8,714 bases of DNA from Rubrivivax sp. (GTDB lineage Bacteria > Pseudomonadota > Gammaproteobacteria > Burkholderiales > Burkholderiaceae_C), in NCBI GenBank assembly GCA_027484885.1, contig JAIXSD010000499.1, positions 1 to 8,714 of the forward strand, read 5' to 3'. This document shows, piece after piece, positions 8,381 to 8,714 of this stretch. Under the pieces are notes generated by a model. The model was not told the origin of the DNA. It did not search any database and worked only from the letters and a program-made list of their open reading frames with translations. Numbering within the stretch: position 1 is the stretch's first letter; every line of letters starts with the position of its first letter. The translations under genes and the position numbers were made by a program.

Positions 8381-8714
8381 GCGCCGCGAACGAGCGCGCC
8401 ACCCCCGGCTGGGCCCAGGCGGTCGACCGCGGCTTTGCCGGCCGGCTGCGCCTCGCGGCCCTGCTGGGTGGCGCACCGGCCTGGGCCCTGGCCTGCCTGC
8501 TGGTCTGGCAGCAGCCCTGGTTGATCTATCCCAAGGTGCTTTGCATCGCGCTGTGCAGCCTGGGCTGGCTGGGCACGGCCGCCTGGCTGCATGCGCGGGC
8601 CGAACACCAGCGGCGCCTGCTCGGCCATGTGATCGAAGCCATGGCCTGCGGCGACTACAGCCAGCGCCTGCGCCTGCAGGGCGGGTCGGCCGAGCCCGAC
8701 GCGCTGGCCACCCA
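8377..8714 (+). CDS. Sensor histidine kinase, N-terminal part (cut by window end)
   Basis: Starts at GTG 8377, overlapping the regulator stop as GTGA. GGAG (8362-8365) lies 11 nt upstream, a slightly long spacing. The 112 codons visible show a short cytoplasmic N-terminus (1-25) and two transmembrane helices (about 26-44, AALLGGAPAWALACLLVW, and 50-70) joined by only about five residues (QQPWL). A charged helix follows: HARAEHQRRLLGHVIEAMACGDYSQRLRL. The wording VIEAM..GDYS.RLR after the second helix is typical of the linker in kinases paired with this type of sigma-54 regulator. The catalytic HisKA/HATPase domains would lie beyond 8714 and are not seen, so the kinase call rests on context and this N-terminus. 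The near absence of a periplasmic domain suggests sensing within the membrane or through a partner protein. Confidence 0.8.

Overview
The window is high-GC DNA with dense, co-oriented genes. It looks like a Burkholderiales-type betaproteobacterium (Roseateles/Pelomonas/Rubrivivax-like). That placement is inferred from composition, the Ala/Leu/Arg-rich proteins and the kinds of genes present, and was not tested. Two divergent gene blocks share a 195-bp intergenic region at 2151-2345.

Left block, minus strand. roxA (1005-2150) encodes a JmjC/cupin 2-oxoglutarate oxygenase of the ribosomal protein uL16 hydroxylase family. It abuts a 178-aa hypothetical gene (468-1004) with zero spacing and a TTG start. 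After a 178-bp gap comes a small Ala/Ser/Pro-rich lipoprotein gene (83-289). This gene has its own candidate sigma-70 promoter, two short palindromes around the predicted transcription start, and a rho-independent terminator (28-60).

Right block, plus strand. Five tightly packed genes form one apparent operon: a MacA/HlyD-type periplasmic adaptor (2346-3629), a MacB/LolD-type ABC ATPase (3689-4474), an 8-TM permease with a duplicated FtsX core (4474-6936), a sigma-54-dependent response regulator (6977-8380), and the N-terminus of a membrane histidine kinase with almost no extracytoplasmic domain (8377 to the window edge). Stop/start overlaps join ATPase to permease and regulator to kinase. 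A 15-codon mini-ORF bridges permease and regulator.

The most informative signals are in the shared intergenic region. A near-consensus -24/-12 sigma-54 promoter (2318-2333) lies so close to the adaptor ATG that the predicted transcript has only about a 2-nt leader. A perfect 9+9 inverted repeat (2181-2202) lies about 150 bp upstream, where an enhancer-binding protein would be expected to bind. The simplest model is a self-regulated export module. The kinase, probably sensing through its membrane segments or through the permease, phosphorylates the regulator, which activates sigma-54 transcription of its own transporter operon. The substrate is unknown, and no outer-membrane TolC-like factor is encoded in the window.
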